A stretch of 64,000 nt of DNA from Arthrobacter zhaoxinii (lineage in GTDB: Bacteria; Actinomycetota; Actinomycetes; Actinomycetales; Micrococcaceae), in NCBI RefSeq assembly GCF_025244925.1, contig NZ_CP104275.1:1116001-1180000 (forward strand), written 5' to 3'. Below are positions 43,109 through 51,536 of this stretch, piece after piece (position 1 is the first letter of the stretch; every line of letters starts with the position of its first letter). The notes under the pieces were generated by a model. The model had not been told where the DNA came from, searched no databases, and worked only from the letters and a program-made list of their open reading frames with translations. The translations under genes were made by a program, and so were the position numbers.

Positions 43109-44350
43109 ATGCCTTCCGAACCGATCTCCTCTGACCACGACTACGTCCGCGCCCGCCGGCCTGGTGCGGACCACCTGCCCCGGCGCGTGGTCCTGCTCGG
43201 CTCCACCGGATCGATCGGGACGCAGGCCATCGACGTCGCCGACGATGCGCCGGAGCGGTTCCGCATCGTGGCGCTGGCCGCAGGAGGCTCCAACCCGGAG
43301 TTGCTGGCACGCCAGGCCGTACACACCCGGGCCGAAGCGGTAGGCTGCGCAGCCATCGACCTGCCCACCCTGCACCGGCACATCTCCGACGCAGCCGCTG
43401 CGGCCGGGATCACCGGATATGCCCCTGAACTGTTTGTCGGGAAGTCCGCAGCTACCGCTATTGCCGCCTGGACCGAAGCCGACGTGGTCCTCAACGGCAT
43501 CACCGGATCGATCGGACTCGAACCCACGCTGGCTGCCCTGGCTGCCGGGCACCTGCTGGCCCTGGCGAACAAGGAATCCCTGATCGTCGGCGGGGAGCTG
43601 GTGAAGCGTGCTGCGGCTCCCGGGCAGCTCGTTCCCGTGGACTCCGAACACTCGGCGCTGGCACAGGCGCTGCGCTCGGGCACGCATGCCGAAGTGGACC
43701 GGCTCGTCGTCACTGCGTCCGGCGGCCCGTTCCGCGGACGAAAGCGCTCCGAGCTGGCCGATGTCACGCCCGAGCAGGCGCTGGCGCACCCCACCTGGAA
43801 CATGGGCCGCGTGATCACCACCAACTCGGCCAGCATGGTCAACAAGGCCCTCGAAGTCATCGAGGCGCACCTGCTCTTCGACATCCCGCTGGACCGGATC
43901 GACGTCGTCGTCCATCCGCAGTCCATGGTGCATTCCATGGTCCAGTTCGTGGACGGCTCCACCCTTGCCCAGGTCTCCCCGCCGGACATGCGGCTCCCGA
44001 TTGCCTTGGGCATGGGCTGGCCGCACCGCGTCCCCGGCGCCGCACAGCCCTGCGACTGGACCCGGGCCACGGAATGGACCTTCGAACCCCTGGATGAGGA
44101 AGCCTTCCCCGCCGTCGCCCTGGCCAAGCAGGCAGCCGCTGCCGGCGGCACGAAGATGGCCGTCTACAACGCCGCCAACGAGGAAGCCGTGGATGCGTTC
44201 CACGACGGACTCATCAGATTCACAGACATCGTTGATACGATCGCCGCCGTACTTGACCAGGCCCCGGACTCGGGGCCGCTCACGCTCCAGTCGCTGCTGG
44301 CGGCCGAAGAGTGGGCACGTGCCGCCGCGCGGAAGCGTTGCGGACGATGA
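43109..44350 (+). CDS. dxr: 1-deoxy-D-xylulose 5-phosphate reductoisomerase
   Basis: Second step of the MEP isoprenoid pathway: DXP to 2-C-methyl-D-erythritol 4-phosphate with NADPH (413 aa). NADPH motif [17 protein letters not shown]; catalytic and metal region [11 protein letters not shown] and [12 protein letters not shown]; substrate loop [15 protein letters not shown]; then [21 protein letters not shown] (cited in part). The C-terminal helical domain is complete. It has a Ser/Asp-rich N-terminal extension of about 25 residues. It is followed by rseP, the usual dxr-rseP-ispG order, although an insertion of four genes separates ispG here. Confidence 0.96.
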   Translation: MPSEPISSDHDYVRARRPGADHLPRRVVLLGSTGSIGTQAIDVADDAPERFRIVALAAGGSNPELLARQAVHTRAEAVGCAAIDLPTLHRHISDAAAAAGITGYAPELFVGKSAATAIAAWTEADVVLNGITGSIGLEPTLAALAAGHLLALANKESLIVGGELVKRAAAPGQLVPVDSEHSALAQALRSGTHAEVDRLVVTASGGPFRGRKRSELADVTPEQALAHPTWNMGRVITTNSASMVNKALEVIEAHLLFDIPLDRIDVVVHPQSMVHSMVQFVDGSTLAQVSPPDMRLPIALGMGWPHRVPGAAQPCDWTRATEWTFEPLDEEAFPAVALAKQAAAAGGTKMAVYNAANEEAVDAFHDGLIRFTDIVDTIAAVLDQAPDSGPLTLQSLLAAEEWARAAARKRCGR

Positions 44351-44387
44351 CCTGCCCCGCAGCTGCAGTTGAAATGAAGGAAGCCCG

Positions 44388-45731
44388 TTGACCATTCTGC
44401 TTTTCATTCTTGGTGTGCTGTTTGTGGCGGTCGGCATCGCTGCCTCCATCGCCCTGCACGAGGTAGGCCACCTGCTGCCGGCCAAGGCCTTCAAGGTGCG
44501 GGTCACCCAGTACATGATCGGGTTCGGACCCACCGTCTTCTCCCGGACCCGGGGCGAAACCGAATACGGGTTCAAGGCACTGCCCCTGGGCGGCTACGTG
44601 TCCATGGTCGGGATGTTCCCGCCCAATAAGGAGCACGACGGCGAGGTACGCCGCTCCAGCACCGGGATGTTCCAGCAGCTCGCCGCCGAAGCGCGGCAGG
44701 CCGAGACCGACCGCCTGGTCGAGGGCGACGAGGACCGGGTCTTCTATCGGCTTCCCGTGTACAAACGCATCATCATCATGCTCGGCGGGCCGTTCATGAA
44801 CCTGCTGATCGGCGTCGTGCTTTTTGCGGTCCTGCTCATGGGCTTCGGCACCGCCCAGAGCACCACCACGCTGGCCGAGGTCAACAAGTGCGTGATCACC
44901 GCGGAGCAGCAGGCCTCCACGGGCCAGACCGACTGCACGGAGGCCGATCCGGCCGCACCCGCGTATGAGGCCGGCCTGCTTCCCGGTGACACCATCACGA
45001 AGTTCGACGGCCGGGACGTGACCTCCTGGGAAGAGCTGACGGGCTGGATCCGTGAGGCGGCGGGCAAGACGGTTCCCCTCACCTACGAGCGGGACGGCGT
45101 GGAGGCCTCGACCAGCATCACGCCGCTGCTCACCGAACGCCCGGTGGTGGGCGACGACGGCGCGGCCAAGACCGACGCCGACGGAAACTACCTCACGCAG
45201 GAAGTGGGCTTCATCGGCGTCGGCGCCGAGCAGGAACTGGTGAACCAGCCGGCCAGCGCCGTGCTGCCGACCGTGGGGGACAACCTGGTCAACATTGCCG
45301 GCGTGGTGGTCAACCTTCCCCAGCGGCTGGTCGACGTTGCCCAGGCGGCGTTCTCCTCCGAGCCCCGGGACCCGAACGGACCCATGAGCGTGGTGGGCGT
45401 AGGCCGCATCGCCGGGGAAATCTCCGCGGAGGAAGCCATTCCGCTGACGGACCGGGTGGCAACGCTGATCGGCCTGGTTGCCAGCGTCAACCTCGCACTG
45501 TTCGTCTTCAACCTCATTCCGCTGCTGCCCCTGGACGGCGGACACGTTGCCGGGGCCCTGTGGGAGGGACTGCGGCGCCGCGTGGCGAAGCTGTTCCACC
45601 GCCCGGACCCGGGCCCCTTCGACATGGCGAAACTGCTTCCGCTGACGTACGCCGTGGCGGTGCTGCTCATGGGGATGGGTGCGCTGCTGATCTACGCGGA
45701 CATCGTGAAGCCGGTCAGCCTGTTCAACTAG
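44388..45731 (+). CDS. rseP: intramembrane site-2 protease (RseP/Rip1 type)
   Basis: Membrane metalloprotease (447 aa) that cuts substrates such as anti-sigma factors within the bilayer. Zinc motif HEVGH at residues 24-28 in the first helix, central PDZ domain (about 175-240, YEAGLLPGDTITKFDGRDV), and the second active-site helix NLIPLLPLDGGHV. Start is TTG 44388 with AAGGA 6 bases upstream (44377-44381), one of three well-supported TTG starts in this window. The structured repeat (copy 2) begins 52 bases after the stop. Confidence 0.94.
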   Translation: MTILLFILGVLFVAVGIAASIALHEVGHLLPAKAFKVRVTQYMIGFGPTVFSRTRGETEYGFKALPLGGYVSMVGMFPPNKEHDGEVRRSSTGMFQQLAAEARQAETDRLVEGDEDRVFYRLPVYKRIIIMLGGPFMNLLIGVVLFAVLLMGFGTAQSTTTLAEVNKCVITAEQQASTGQTDCTEADPAAPAYEAGLLPGDTITKFDGRDVTSWEELTGWIREAAGKTVPLTYERDGVEASTSITPLLTERPVVGDDGAAKTDADGNYLTQEVGFIGVGAEQELVNQPASAVLPTVGDNLVNIAGVVVNLPQRLVDVAQAAFSSEPRDPNGPMSVVGVGRIAGEISAEEAIPLTDRVATLIGLVASVNLALFVFNLIPLLPLDGGHVAGALWEGLRRRVAKLFHRPDPGPFDMAKLLPLTYAVAVLLMGMGALLIYADIVKPVSLFN

Positions 45732-45783
45732 GGTTGCGGGTGCTTCCGACTGTCCCCGGTGCTTTCGGGCGTGGTTCCGTTAC

Positions 45784-45860
45784 GGTGCCCGGAACGGCGG
45801 CAACGAAATCCCTTGCTCGCAGAGCTCGCCGGGATATTAAAGCCGCCTTATCCGGGCACC
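45784..45860 (+). repeat. structured dispersed repeat, copy 2
   Basis: P1 GGTGCCCGG/CCGGGCACC (45784-45792 / 45852-45860), P2 GGCGGC/GCCGCC (45796-45801 / 45842-45847), P3 AAATCCC/GGGAT-a-TT with a bulged A (45806-45812 / 45831-45838), P4 GCTC/GAGC (45815-45818 / 45822-45825). The internal loops AACG and AAA are identical to copy 1 at 19623-19701. Three P1 pairs differ from copy 1 (G-C to T-A, A-T to G-C, T-A to C-G), all compensated. The rest of 45732-45990 shows no gene. Confidence 0.8.
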
Positions 45861-45990
45861 TTGCACGGGTGCGGTCCCGGATGCCCGCCTAATCAGGGGC
45901 ATGCACGGTTGCTTCCCTCTTAGGCCTAGTCGGGCGCCTGCGCGGCGCAGTCCCCGGGTACCCGCCTAGCCCAATGTTCGGCGTGGCAGG

Positions 45991-46467
45991 ATGGCAGGCA
46001 TGATCTCCGGGGGAGAAGCAGAGACAACGACCTTCCGTACGAGGATGCCGGCACGGTACCGGCTGATCGTGGGGGTGCTGGGCTTCGCCGCCGCGGGCGG
46101 GACCGTCCTCGCCACGCTGGATGCCGGACCGGTGCCGGTTGTGGTGGGCCTGCTGATGGCCGTGGCCTTCGCCGCCGTCGTGCAGATGGCGGCCCGGATC
46201 CGGGTGGGGCCCGAAAGCGTCCAGATCCGCGTCGCCGCGGTGTTCGCCACCGAGATTCCGTTTCGGGACATAAGACGCGCCTCAGCAGGACCGGTCACTG
46301 GGCTGGGAGAGGGGATGGGACTCCGGATTCTCCCGGACGCCACAGGCTACCTGGTGGGCGGACCGTCAGTTCGGATCGAATGCGGGCGGAGCGCCGTGCT
46401 GGTGTCCTGCCGCGAACCCGAACGGCTCCTGTCCTGCCTGGCCCGTCAGGGCGTACCCACTCCGTAG
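45991..46467 (+). CDS. small membrane protein of unknown function
   Basis: 158-residue protein with two hydrophobic helices (about residues 22-41 and 46-65) and a cytosolic C-terminal domain of about 90 residues. That domain begins IRVGPESVQIRVAAVFATEIPF, here only noted as a beta-rich, PH-like pattern (IPFRDIRRA, then GLRILPDATGYLVGG). I do not recognise a named family. ATG 45991 and ATG 46000 are both possible. It is not obviously in an operon; the duplicated 112-bp block starts 21 bases after its stop. Confidence 0.65.
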   Translation: MAGMISGGEAETTTFRTRMPARYRLIVGVLGFAAAGGTVLATLDAGPVPVVVGLLMAVAFAAVVQMAARIRVGPESVQIRVAAVFATEIPFRDIRRASAGPVTGLGEGMGLRILPDATGYLVGGPSVRIECGRSAVLVSCREPERLLSCLARQGVPTP

Positions 46468-46488
46468 GCATCCCGGCCAGCACCCGCT

Positions 46489-46712
46489 GCCCGGATGCTC
46501 CAGGCGGGGGAAACAGCAGAGGGTCCCACCGGCTGGGACAGGTGGGCACTCCTGGGGTCCCATCCACCACAGCAGCACCACGTGGTGGGATGCTGTGTCG
46601 GCCCGGGTGCTGCAGACAGGGGAAACAGCAGAGGGTCCCACCGGCTGGGACAGGTGCGCACTCCTGGGGTCCCATCCACCACAGCAGCACCACGTGGTGG
46701 GATGCTGTGCTG
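46489..46712. repeat. tandem pair of 112-bp repeats
   Basis: Units 46489-46600 and 46601-46712. The central 91 bases (46507-46597 and 46619-46709) are identical except G46545 versus C46657, while the flanks have drifted. Each unit contains the perfect palindrome CACCACGTGGTG and a GTCCCA/TGGGAC hairpin. Short frames across it are artefacts of the repeat. It lies directly upstream of the SatD-like promoter; within 46468-46798 I see no gene. Confidence 0.95.
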
Positions 46713-46733
46713 TGCGCGGTCGGCACGCCGCAC

Positions 46734-46801
46734 GGTTGCAATCGAAATTGAACCCATATCTGGTTGCAATCTGATTTGCATACGCTTACGGTTGCAAGAT
46801 G
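46734..46801 (+). promoter_or_regulatory. satD promoter with three GGTTGCAA boxes at 28-bp spacing
   Basis: GGTTGCAA occurs at 46734-46741, 46762-46769 and 46790-46797, exactly 28 bases apart. Box 2 supplies the -35 TTGCAA (46764-46769). A 17-bp spacer leads to -10 TACGGT (46787-46792), which box 3 overlaps. The ATG at 46799 begins 6 bases after the -10, so the mRNA is probably leaderless. A protein bound to boxes 2 and 3 would block the promoter, which suggests autorepression by the HTH protein encoded next. Confidence 0.6.
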
Positions 46802-47437
46802 TTCGTCCTCACAATCGACCAACGCAACAGCCAGGGCAGCGGAGACAAGGTGCCACAGCTCCTCTCGTCCCTGGCGGACCTGCCGATGCTGCTGGCCTTC
46901 GAGCGGTCGGTAGGCGATGAAGTCCAGGGTGTCTGCGACTCGGCCCAGACCGCCGTCGACGCCGTACTCCAGGTTCTGCGGGACGGGAACTGGTATGTGG
47001 GGGTGGGCGTCGGGCCCGTCCATGAACCGCTGCCGCTCAGTCCCCGGGAAGCAGGGGGTCCCGCCTTCGTCGCGGCACGGCAGGCAGTGGACCGGGCCAA
47101 GAAAAGCGGCGACCGGCCGCCCATCGCGGTGGAGGGATCGCCGGGCGCTACCGACGCGGAAGCGGTCCTGGTCCTGCTTGGACGTCTGATTGCCGAACGG
47201 ACGGACGCCGAATGGCGGATTCTGCAACACGTCGACCCCGGTAAATGGGGCTCCCAGACGGCAGCCGCCCGTAAGCTCGGCATCAGCTCACAGGCGGTGA
47301 GCAAGGCGGCCCGGCGGGCCGGCTGGCAGGAGGAATGGGCCGCACGGCCGGCTGCGGCGGTACTGCTGGAGCGTGCGGATGACCTCGCACGCGGACAGGG
47401 AAGCGGACAGGGAAACAGTTCAACGAAGGACGGATAA
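46799..47437 (+). CDS. SatD-like DNA-binding protein
   Basis: 212-residue protein resembling the SatD family. The N-terminal part (about 1-105) has the SatD-type pattern LTIDQRNS, ERSVGDEVQGV, WYVGVGVGP and GGPAFVAARQAV, reminiscent of a nucleotide-cyclase-like palm fold. The C-terminal part contains a helix-turn-helix (QTAAARKLGISSQAVSKAAR, about 160-180). SatD was named from an acid-tolerance/secretion locus of streptococci; its biochemical role is not established. It probably represses its own promoter through the GGTTGCAA boxes (inference). The downstream small membrane protein starts on the base after its stop. Confidence 0.7.
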   Translation: MFVLTIDQRNSQGSGDKVPQLLSSLADLPMLLAFERSVGDEVQGVCDSAQTAVDAVLQVLRDGNWYVGVGVGPVHEPLPLSPREAGGPAFVAARQAVDRAKKSGDRPPIAVEGSPGATDAEAVLVLLGRLIAERTDAEWRILQHVDPGKWGSQTAAARKLGISSQAVSKAARRAGWQEEWAARPAAAVLLERADDLARGQGSGQGNSSTKDG

Positions 47438-47791
47438 ATGACGATTGTGTGGGTCGTGACCGGACTCCTGGCCGCCGCGCTGCTCGGCTGGCCGGTGACC
47501 GCCGGCGTGCTGCGCCTGGCCAGTGCCGTCCAGAACCCGCCGCCCCCGCCACCGACTGCCGTTCTGCGCGGCGGTCTGGCCATCGGCATGCTGGAGCGCC
47601 TCGCCGTCGCCGCCGCCGTCCTGGCCGATGAACCGGTGGCCATTGCGTACGTCGTCGCCGTGAAAGGCCTGGGCCGGTACGCCGAACTCAAGGAAACCCC
47701 GGCTGCGGCAGAGCGCTTCATCATCGGCACCCTGGCCTCAATGCTGTGGGCGGTGGCGGTAGCCGTTCCCGTCCGGCTGCTCCTGTTGTAA
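47438..47791 (+). CDS. small membrane protein paired with SatD-like regulator
   Basis: 117-residue protein with hydrophobic helices at about 2-22, 45-65 and 92-115. The segment RGGLAIGMLERL...YVVAVKGLGRYAEL...AERFIIGTLASMLWA matches a motif (GxxIGxLER...K...R...E.F.IGTL.S) seen in DUF3307 proteins, which neighbour satD in Firmicutes. It is directly coupled to the SatD-like gene (TAAATG). Function unknown; the conserved pairing suggests a membrane partner whose level or activity the regulator senses or controls. Confidence 0.7.
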   Translation: MTIVWVVTGLLAAALLGWPVTAGVLRLASAVQNPPPPPPTAVLRGGLAIGMLERLAVAAAVLADEPVAIAYVVAVKGLGRYAELKETPAAAERFIIGTLASMLWAVAVAVPVRLLLL

Positions 47792-47850
47792 TCAACGGCG
47801 CCCGGGCCGGGCTTACGGCAGCAGTCCGGGCATCCCGTAGGCTTGGAGGC

Positions 47851-48141
47851 ATGAGTATTTTTGCAGTTGAGTATGTCTACGACGCCGATTCAGCCGAACT
47901 CCGCGACCAGCACCGTCCCGCGCACCGCCAGTGGCTGCAACAGCTCGTGGACGAGGGGCATGTCCTGTCGGCGGGAGCCTTCGTGGACGGCGCGGGTGCG
48001 CTGCTCCTGTTCGTCGCAGAGGATGAAGCCGGCCTGCTCGCTCTGCTGAAGCAGGATCCGTTCGCCGTCGTCGGCGCCATCTCCGGCATGAAGACCACAG
48101 CCTGGAAGCCGGCCCTCGGAGCGTTCTCCGACCTCGCGTAA
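47851..48141 (+). CDS. YciI-like protein
   Basis: 96-residue ferredoxin-like-fold protein of the YciI family. It has the conserved N-terminal pattern Y...D..ELRDQHRPAHRQWL, whose His/Asp pair is thought to be the active site, and AGAFVDGAGALLLF in the middle. The biological role of the family is poorly defined. The ATG at 47851 has GGAGGC immediately upstream; a longer frame exists but lacks family similarity. It stands alone between the SatD pair and ispG. Confidence 0.82.
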   Translation: MSIFAVEYVYDADSAELRDQHRPAHRQWLQQLVDEGHVLSAGAFVDGAGALLLFVAEDEAGLLALLKQDPFAVVGAISGMKTTAWKPALGAFSDLA

Positions 48142-48280
48142 CCGTACGTTCTAAGCCCACAGTGATATTCACCCGCCTCCAGCAGTCTCTGCCCGGGCCG
48201 GGGTGATAATAGGAAGGGCGCGTTTCATTAGCGCGCGCTTCACAGCCTAATACCTGCCGTTTCGGCACATGGAGGACGTT

Positions 48281-49447
48281 TTGACCTCGGTCAACCTTGG
48301 AATGCCAGCTGCACCGCCGCCCACGCTTGCGCCCCGGCGCAAGACCCGCCAGATCAAAGTGGGATCCGTTGGAGTTGGCTCGGACTCGCCGATCAGCGTT
48401 CAGTCCATGACCACCACCCCCACCACGGACATTAACGCCACACTGCAGCAGATTGCCGAACTGACGGCGTCCGGCTGCGACATTGTGCGCGTAGCCTGCC
48501 CCAGTGCCGACGATGCCGCCGCGCTGCCGATCATCGCGAAGAAGTCCCAGATCCCCGTGATCGCGGACATCCACTTCCAGCCGAAGTATGTCTTTGCCGC
48601 GATCGACGCCGGCTGTGCAGCCGTGCGGGTGAACCCCGGAAACATCCGCAAGTTCGATGACCAGGTCAAGCAGATCGCCAATGAGGCGAAGGCCGCCGGC
48701 GTCTCCATCCGCATCGGCGTCAACGCCGGTTCCCTGGACCCGCGCCTGCTGGCCAAGTACGGCAAGGCAACGCCGGAGGCGCTGGTCGAATCCGCCGTCT
48801 GGGAAGCCTCCCTCTTCGAGGAGCACGACTTCCACGACTTCAAGATCTCCGTGAAGCACAATGACCCGGTAGTCATGGTGCGCGCGTACGAGCTGCTGGC
48901 CGAACGCGGCGACTGGCCGCTGCACCTGGGCGTGACCGAAGCCGGTCCGGCCTTCCAGGGCACCATCAAGTCCGCCACGGCCTTCGGCGCACTGCTGTCC
49001 AAGGGCATCGGCGACACCATCCGGGTTTCCCTCTCCGCCCCTCCCGTGGAGGAAATCAAGGTGGGAAACCAGATCCTGCAGTCGCTGAACCTGCGGCCCC
49101 GCAAGCTGGAAATCGTCTCCTGCCCGTCCTGCGGCCGCGCCCAGGTGGACGTGTACACGCTCGCCGAGCAGGTCACTGCAGGTCTCGAAGGCATGACGAT
49201 CCCGCTGCGCGTTGCCGTGATGGGCTGCGTAGTAAACGGACCCGGTGAAGCACGCGAAGCGGACCTGGGTGTAGCCTCCGGTAACGGCAAGGGCCAGATC
49301 TTTGTCAAGGGCGAAGTTATCAAGACTGTCCCCGAAGACCAGATTGTGGAGACCCTCATCGAAGAAGCGATGAGGATCGCAGAAGACATGGGAGAACCCG
49401 ATGGCGAGGATGCTGGGACGGGTGGCCCCATGGTTACCGTCAGCTAA
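48281..49447 (+). CDS. ispG: 4-hydroxy-3-methylbut-2-enyl diphosphate synthase (IspG/GcpE)
   Basis: Iron-sulfur enzyme of the penultimate MEP step, converting MEcPP to HMBPP (388 aa). TIM barrel: [20 protein letters not shown] (cited to 20), [37 protein letters not shown]. The C-terminal 4Fe-4S domain has CPSCG and [12 protein letters not shown] (three Cys plus the conserved Glu). TTG 48281 is the preferred start because GGAGGA ends 4 bases before it; ATG 48269 overlaps that ribosome site. The last 47 bases overlap the acetyltransferase start. It shares the pathway with dxr, 4 kb upstream. Confidence 0.95.
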   Translation: MTSVNLGMPAAPPPTLAPRRKTRQIKVGSVGVGSDSPISVQSMTTTPTTDINATLQQIAELTASGCDIVRVACPSADDAAALPIIAKKSQIPVIADIHFQPKYVFAAIDAGCAAVRVNPGNIRKFDDQVKQIANEAKAAGVSIRIGVNAGSLDPRLLAKYGKATPEALVESAVWEASLFEEHDFHDFKISVKHNDPVVMVRAYELLAERGDWPLHLGVTEAGPAFQGTIKSATAFGALLSKGIGDTIRVSLSAPPVEEIKVGNQILQSLNLRPRKLEIVSCPSCGRAQVDVYTLAEQVTAGLEGMTIPLRVAVMGCVVNGPGEAREADLGVASGNGKGQIFVKGEVIKTVPEDQIVETLIEEAMRIAEDMGEPDGEDAGTGGPMVTVS

Positions 49448-50306
49448 GTCGAATATCCGCAGCGCCGCCTCGAGCGCGGCGCTGCGGATCCTGGGCGACG
49501 ACGACACCGTCGCGCTCTGGGACCTGGCCGCCGCTGATCCGGTGGCCAACATTTTTATGCTGTCCCATCTGGAGGCCGCCCGGACGGCGGCGCCCACCTC
49601 GGCGGGCGGACGGATTGTCGGAGTGTTCGACGGCGGCACCCTCACCGGTGCCTGCTGGTCCGGAGTGAACGTGGTGCCGGTTAACCTCGACGCAGGCAGC
49701 GGCCCGGAGGTCGGACGGTACCTGGCCCGGTCGCGGACCCGGTTCTCCTCCATCTTCGGTCCCGCGGAGGCAGTGCTCTCACTCTGGTCCGAGCTTCGGG
49801 ACGTGTCACCTCAGCCCTTCGATATCCGCCCCGAGCAGCCGTTGATGCAGATGGCGGGCCCCTCCGCTGTTCCGCCGGCGCCCGGGCTGCGTCCTGCCCG
49901 CCTCGACGAACTGGATGTGCTGCTGCCGGCCTGCACCGCCATGTTCGAGGAAGAAGTGGGGTACTCGCCGGTGTCCAACGGTGACCGGCACTACCGGCAG
50001 CGGGTGAAGGGCCTGATTGAGCGCCGTCAGTCGCTGGTGGACTTCGACGCCGCCGGGCGGGTGGTGTTCAAAGCCGAACTCGGCACGGTCTCCGCGCAGG
50101 CTGCACAGATCCAAGGGGTGTGGATGAACCCTGAATACCGCGGACAGGGACTGAGCCGGTCCTACATGTCCGCCGTTGTTGCCGCCGCCCTGGAGGTGGC
50201 CCCGCTCGTCAGCCTGTACGTGAACTCCTATAACGCACCCGCCCGCGCCACCTACGAGGCCGTCGGCTTCGAGCAGGTGGGCACCTTCGCGACCATCCTG
50301 TTCTAG
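49401..50306 (+). CDS. GNAT-family acetyltransferase with DUF4081 N-terminal domain
   Basis: 301-residue protein. The N-terminal half (about 30-150) corresponds to DUF4081, seen in actinobacterial acetyltransferases next to ispG. The C-terminal half is a GNAT domain with [20 protein letters not shown] (motif A, R/GQGLS acetyl-CoA loop) and [18 protein letters not shown] (motif B). The ATG at 49401 lies inside ispG; GGGAGA about 6 bases upstream supports it. The conserved dxr-rseP-ispG-GNAT order suggests a link to membrane or isoprenoid physiology, but the substrate is unknown. Confidence 0.87.
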   Translation: MARMLGRVAPWLPSAKSNIRSAASSAALRILGDDDTVALWDLAAADPVANIFMLSHLEAARTAAPTSAGGRIVGVFDGGTLTGACWSGVNVVPVNLDAGSGPEVGRYLARSRTRFSSIFGPAEAVLSLWSELRDVSPQPFDIRPEQPLMQMAGPSAVPPAPGLRPARLDELDVLLPACTAMFEEEVGYSPVSNGDRHYRQRVKGLIERRQSLVDFDAAGRVVFKAELGTVSAQAAQIQGVWMNPEYRGQGLSRSYMSAVVAAALEVAPLVSLYVNSYNAPARATYEAVGFEQVGTFATILF

Positions 50307-50524
50307 CCCTCCGCAGCGTCCGGTCCTGCCGGACCCCGGGGAACATTCGCGGCGTCGGGCGGACCTGTTCGTCGCCGGGCACGCAATGCCGTAGGCTCTG
50401 GGGCACGCACTGGGCACGGGGGAGCAAAGTGTAATGTCGACCGGCAGCGCACCGGCCGCCCCTGTACCGCTGCGAAGGAGCGGGCAGGGACCCTGTCCGC
50501 CAACGTCGATGTTGGGGGATCACC

Positions 50525-51394
50525 ATGGCTACTTTCACCACCGGGACAGGTTCTGCACAGCGGAGCACCGGAAACCGGCAGCGGGCAGGAGCTGCGGGCA
50601 TCGGCCTGGCACTGGCCCTGGTTCTCACCGGATGCGGGGGAGACGACGAGCCGGCCGCTCAGGACAGCACAAGCTCGAAGCCGTCGCCGTCGGCCTCCGA
50701 ATCGGCCTCCAAGTCCGCCAAGCCGTCGCCGTCGGCCTCAAAGTCCGCCTCCAAGTCCGGCAAGCCGTCGCCGTCGTCAGCGGCGTCCAAGGGCAGCGGC
50801 GCAGCCGGGGGCGGGGCAGTCAGCGGCACCGAGCTGGCAGCCGCCCTGACCGAGATGAACCTCGACCTGGACATGGGTGGCACGGTGCTGGAAGAGGCCC
50901 AGCTGAAGCAGAGCACGGCGCAGAGCGTGGAAGCCATGACGGGTGTCGAGTACAGCCCCTGCAACCCCACGGAGGGTACAGACCCAACGAGGGCCGTGCG
51001 CGAGGCCAGCATGGGCGCCATGGTCATTGACGGCAATCTCCCAGGAACGCCGGACAGCATTTCCGTCCTGAGCTGGCCTGATGAAGGGCCTGTAGCCGAC
51101 GAAATCGAGGTCAGCAAGCGCCAGCTTGAGTCCTGCCCCGAGTACAGCCTGACCGCCAACGGACGGACGGTTTCCTCGGTTACTGAAGCGCTCGACATGC
51201 CTGCCGTCGGCGACGCCTCGCAGGCATACGTCACCCGCCAGAGCATCGACGGCGTCACGCAGACATCGGTGATACTGACCGCCTGGTCCGGGACGAACTC
51301 AGTGCAGATCACCCTTTACGAGGCCGACCCGCAGGAAAGCGTCCGCTACGTCACGCCGATCCTCGAAGATGTCCTGGACCGGATCGGGAACTAA
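50525..51394 (+). CDS. secreted lipoprotein A (Ser/Pro/Lys-rich stalk)
   Basis: 289-residue predicted lipoprotein: signal peptide with lipobox LVLTGC (Cys38), a long stalk with KPSPSAS/KSASKS repeats (about 50-95), and a C-terminal domain of about 190 residues with two Cys (YSPCNP and LESCPE). The domain pattern (CxP, then a Cys after KRQLE-) is shared with the two lipoproteins downstream, so the three look like diverged paralogues. A TTGGGGGA ribosome site precedes the ATG, as in the other two. A -10 TAGGCT is at 50393-50398, so the leader is about 125 nt. Function unknown. Confidence 0.75.
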   Translation: MATFTTGTGSAQRSTGNRQRAGAAGIGLALALVLTGCGGDDEPAAQDSTSSKPSPSASESASKSAKPSPSASKSASKSGKPSPSSAASKGSGAAGGGAVSGTELAAALTEMNLDLDMGGTVLEEAQLKQSTAQSVEAMTGVEYSPCNPTEGTDPTRAVREASMGAMVIDGNLPGTPDSISVLSWPDEGPVADEIEVSKRQLESCPEYSLTANGRTVSSVTEALDMPAVGDASQAYVTRQSIDGVTQTSVILTAWSGTNSVQITLYEADPQESVRYVTPILEDVLDRIGN

Positions 51395-51426
51395 CGCCGG
51401 TTTAGGGTGAGCTGGGCCACGCCGCT

Positions 51427-51457
51427 AGGATGCTCAGTGAACTTCCTACCCGGAAGC
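51427..51457 (+). promoter_or_regulatory. promoter of lipoprotein B with CTTCC/GGAAG dyad
   Basis: -10 TAGGAT (51427-51432) is followed 10 bases later by CTTCC-N5-GGAAG (51443-51457). The stretch from TAGGAT through CCGGAAG is nearly the same as at 52304-52334 before lipoprotein C. The dyad would lie at the very 5' end of the mRNA or act as an operator. Confidence 0.55.
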
Positions 51458-51536
51458 CGTGGCACTCGCCCGCCGGCAAAGTACTTGTCGCTGCGGAGGT
51501 TGAGGCCAGCGCAAAACACGCACATTTGGGGGACCA

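Noticed and set aside
46366..46781. Short frames with duplicated Trp/Pro/Gly-rich peptides in the 112-bp repeats
   Set aside because: The peptide repeats are a consequence of the DNA duplication. There is no ribosome site, and three frames on both strands look equally good.
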